Shown here in pieces: positions 61,600 through 64,000 of a DNA stretch of 64,000 nucleotides. Every line of letters starts with the position of its first letter. Position 1 is the first letter of the stretch. The notes beneath the pieces are model-generated. The model ran no database searches. It saw only the letters and a list, made by a program, of their open reading frames with translations, and was not told the DNA's origin. The DNA comes from Parus major (taxonomy: Eukaryota; Chordata; Aves; Passeriformes; Paridae). The position numbers were made by a program, and so were the translations under genes. The stretch spans positions 2,092,182-2,156,181 of the forward strand of contig NC_031770.1 of NCBI RefSeq assembly GCF_001522545.3, written 5' to 3'.

Positions 61600-64000
61600 T
61601 TTTTAGCTCATCCATACAAAGGTTTTTCTTTCAGCAAAAAGCATTTTCACCAGCAGCAGCCAGTCCCTGAGACTGCTACATTTAGCATCAGCAGAGATAG
61701 AAACTGGCAGCAGCAGGATTGTACAGCCCCTTCTAAAAGAAGATTGACACTAGAGAGCAAAAAGGCTCTCAGTTACTAAACCTACACAGATTACTTCATT
61801 CATGCCAAGACTCCCTTTCAGCACAGGATCACTCAGAGATTTCTGTCCTGATAACATTTACTGATAAGAGCAGCCTGCACTCTCCCATGCTGCCCTGATC
61901 TCACACAGTAGGCTGGGCTTTAGGACTTGTACAAGATAAGTTGGTATTTGTAGGCATTATTCTGCCTTATCTGCCCTTTATTCTGCCTGCTCCCTTCCAA
62001 ATGGATTTCTTATTTTTAAAAATCAACCCCAAACACTTCAGATTTATCCCTTATTTCTAAATCTGGAGCCAAACCTGGAATTGTCATCTGCAAGTTGAAA
62101 CATTACTTTAAGCAAGGAATTGTCATTAATTTTTACCTGGGTTCCCATGCACTCCATGATAACCCTGAGTTTTAAAAGAATTAGTAATCCACTCGTAAAT
62201 CAACCCAAACTGGAAAGCAGGAAAACAAGCAAAATGGTGTTTTATCCTGCTTTTTTTTAAAGGCTGCCAATGCTATTTCCTTGGATTTGAGATCTGGGCT
62301 GTCCACACCCTTGATGTGGAGTATTTTAGAAAGGGACAAAGAGGTCAGCACTGCATTTGAACCACCTGGAAAGGGGAGTTTATCCTGGAGGCGCTGAAAA
62401 CTCCGGGCTGGAGGGGCAGCAGCAAGCGCCGCTGTCAGCAGTGCTGAATGCAAAGGTGCAAAATTAATTTTTATCTGAGACAAAGGCCAAGATATTCAGC
62501 TGTAGAAATGAATCTCCCAGTGTAAACTATTTCCACTTCAAGAGCAGCCTTACTCAATTAAAGCCTGCAGTATCAGCTTCAAGTGAAGAGATCAGACGGA
62601 GGTCCCCAAGCAATTACATGAAACAAAGTCACCCTTGCAGCAGCCTCTGTAATAAAACCAGGGCTCCATTTCACACTCTTTTATTCTCAAGAGATATTTG
62701 CTAACTAGGTTTCAAAAGGAATTCAACTTTTGCAATTCACGAGCCCAGATTAAGAAATCCAGTCCATAGGTCAAAGACACAATTACCTCCGTTTCACATA
62801 AATCTCCTTCCCTCACAGAAAAGTTGACAGCTTTTTTTCAAGAGCAAGTGAAAAGAATCATAGAACTGATGTATGAATTTTTTCTTATTTCTGTGGCTCC
62901 TCTCCTAATTTTCCAGAAACTTCAGTTTTCCGAAATTTAATATTTCAACAAAAACAACGAAAAACTACCAAAGAACCAAACTGTGAAGAATGTACTTGTA
63001 TATAGCTTGATGGAGGTAATGAAACCCAAATTGTGGCTTTGAAAAAATATTTGTTCAAACCACTTTGAAAAACACTTTTTTTTAGTTTTCCAGTCTGAAA
63101 TTCCTGGGTTGTTCTGTTGCTCTGTTTGGTGACATTTCCTACCTTCTGAAGTGGTGAAATGAAGTCCTTCAGCAGCTTTAAAGACTAAAATCCTGCAGTG
63201 ACTTCAGCCTGCTCAGGTGGACTTTTACCTTATTGTCTCTAACAGATTTAAACCAAGTTTGTTGCCTTGTCTGCAGCCATGTTCTATAATTCTTGCTGAA
63301 TTTTACAGTCATCATCAGTTTATCCATGGACTTAATTTAAACACTCACACAGGTATAAACCACTAACATAAAAAATATAGCCTTGTGTGTGAAGCTGATT
63401 AATGTTTCTGTTAACACCTACTTGAACTCTTACCTAAGTTGTTGTACATTGCTGCAAAACTCTAATTTCTCCCTTTGCTGCAAGAGAGCAAAGGGATGAA
63501 CTGGGCAACACTCCCTTTACAAGCTCATTGTATTGGAATTAACGTGTTGAACAGCACAGGCAAAATTTCAGTTCTACTTAAAACAAATTTAAAACCCTCC
63601 CTGGCCAGAAAAATCAACTTTTTCTTATAAACCACAGCTATAAACAAGAATGAAAAAGACCATCTCCTCATCCAACTTTATTACTAAATCAACTGCTGAA
63701 ATACTGGTAAACCTATAAGTCTGGAGGAGGCATCAAAAAAATCTGAAAGCTACAATAACTTAATGTCAAAATCTATTTTTTCCTTTAACATTAATGCAAC
63801 AGCAGCGCCTTTCTGTAGCCTTTCACACACAGTTCACAGTACAGCAAACCCATGGCTGGTGACAGTGCTGCTAACAAAGATCTACCAAGCAGGTTCAAAG
63901 CAAATGCAACATTTCATCCAGAAATCAAACTCTTGGGTGTGCTCTGGGGAGACACGAGGTGGAAATCCAACATCTTTATGTCCTGTGCTTTTATGGTGTC
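61600..64000. other. A+T-rich non-coding stretch to the window end
   Basis: I see no recognisable gene, RNA or transposon. 62390-62440 is locally G+C-richer without further structure. The sequence runs off the window without a boundary. Confidence 0.6.

Noticed and set aside
62850..62885. 'agaatcatagaac' as a minus-strand CR1 tail
   Set aside because: Only one unit of the octamer-like word and no CR1 body next to it.
1..64000. tRNA, rRNA, C/D-box snoRNA, CRISPR arrays, bacterial operons
   Set aside because: Looked for characteristic words and spacing on both strands; nothing met even loose criteria.

Overview
The window looks like vertebrate nuclear DNA, and specifically bird DNA. Three fragments carry the 3' end of CR1, the dominant LINE of birds and other sauropsids, including the ATTCTRTG-type tail. 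The rest is A+T-rich, CpG-poor sequence with no operons, ribosome binding sites, CRISPR, rRNA or tRNA genes. Most open frames are 60-100 codons long, which is what chance gives here. I recognise no complete protein-coding gene. The window is best read as intronic and/or intergenic DNA.

The most interesting reading is a possible split gene on the minus strand, with small exons and kilobase introns. Read in transcription order (high to low coordinates), the better candidates are 61563-61423, 58197-58140, 48955-48892, 39735-39660, 39457-39316, 19146-19097 and 14435-14387. Each has a plausible AG acceptor and GT donor and at least one open frame. The runs 48.9k-39.7k-39.4k and 39.4k-19.1k-14.4k can be joined without a phase break. 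I cannot name the protein. Intronic DNA is full of pseudo-exons, and I also see good-looking exons on the plus strand (56200-56280, 16571-16617), so these are hypotheses.

Layout: 1-3.6 kb A+T-rich with no feature; 3.67-4.37 kb a candidate solo LTR on the minus strand with a polyadenylation hairpin and a purine-rich tract; 4.4-10 kb featureless; 10.03-10.94 kb a G+C-rich block; 11.3-13.1 kb three short tandem duplications; 14.4 and 19.1 kb candidate exons; 23.3-23.7 kb the longest CR1 fragment; 23.7-37.9 kb mostly empty; 37.96-38.07 kb a second CR1 tail; 39.3-39.7 kb two candidate exons around a ~200 bp intron; 40.45 and 47.39 kb two copies of a 78 bp repeat at about 94% identity; 43.36-43.55 kb an A+T-rich segment that keeps six CpGs; 53.3 kb a third, older CR1 tail; 54.7-55.1 kb a small G+C-rich block; 58.3-58.7 kb a tandem pair of ~225 bp G+C-rich units, one of which is losing its CpGs; 61.4 kb a candidate exon open in two frames; 61.6-64 kb featureless.

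The mobile-element load is low, and all three recognised CR1 fragments lie in the same (+) orientation. Nothing in the window amounts to a demonstrable new molecular system. The items most worth checking are the minus-strand exon chain, the 58 kb tandem unit and the 40.4/47.4 kb repeat pair.
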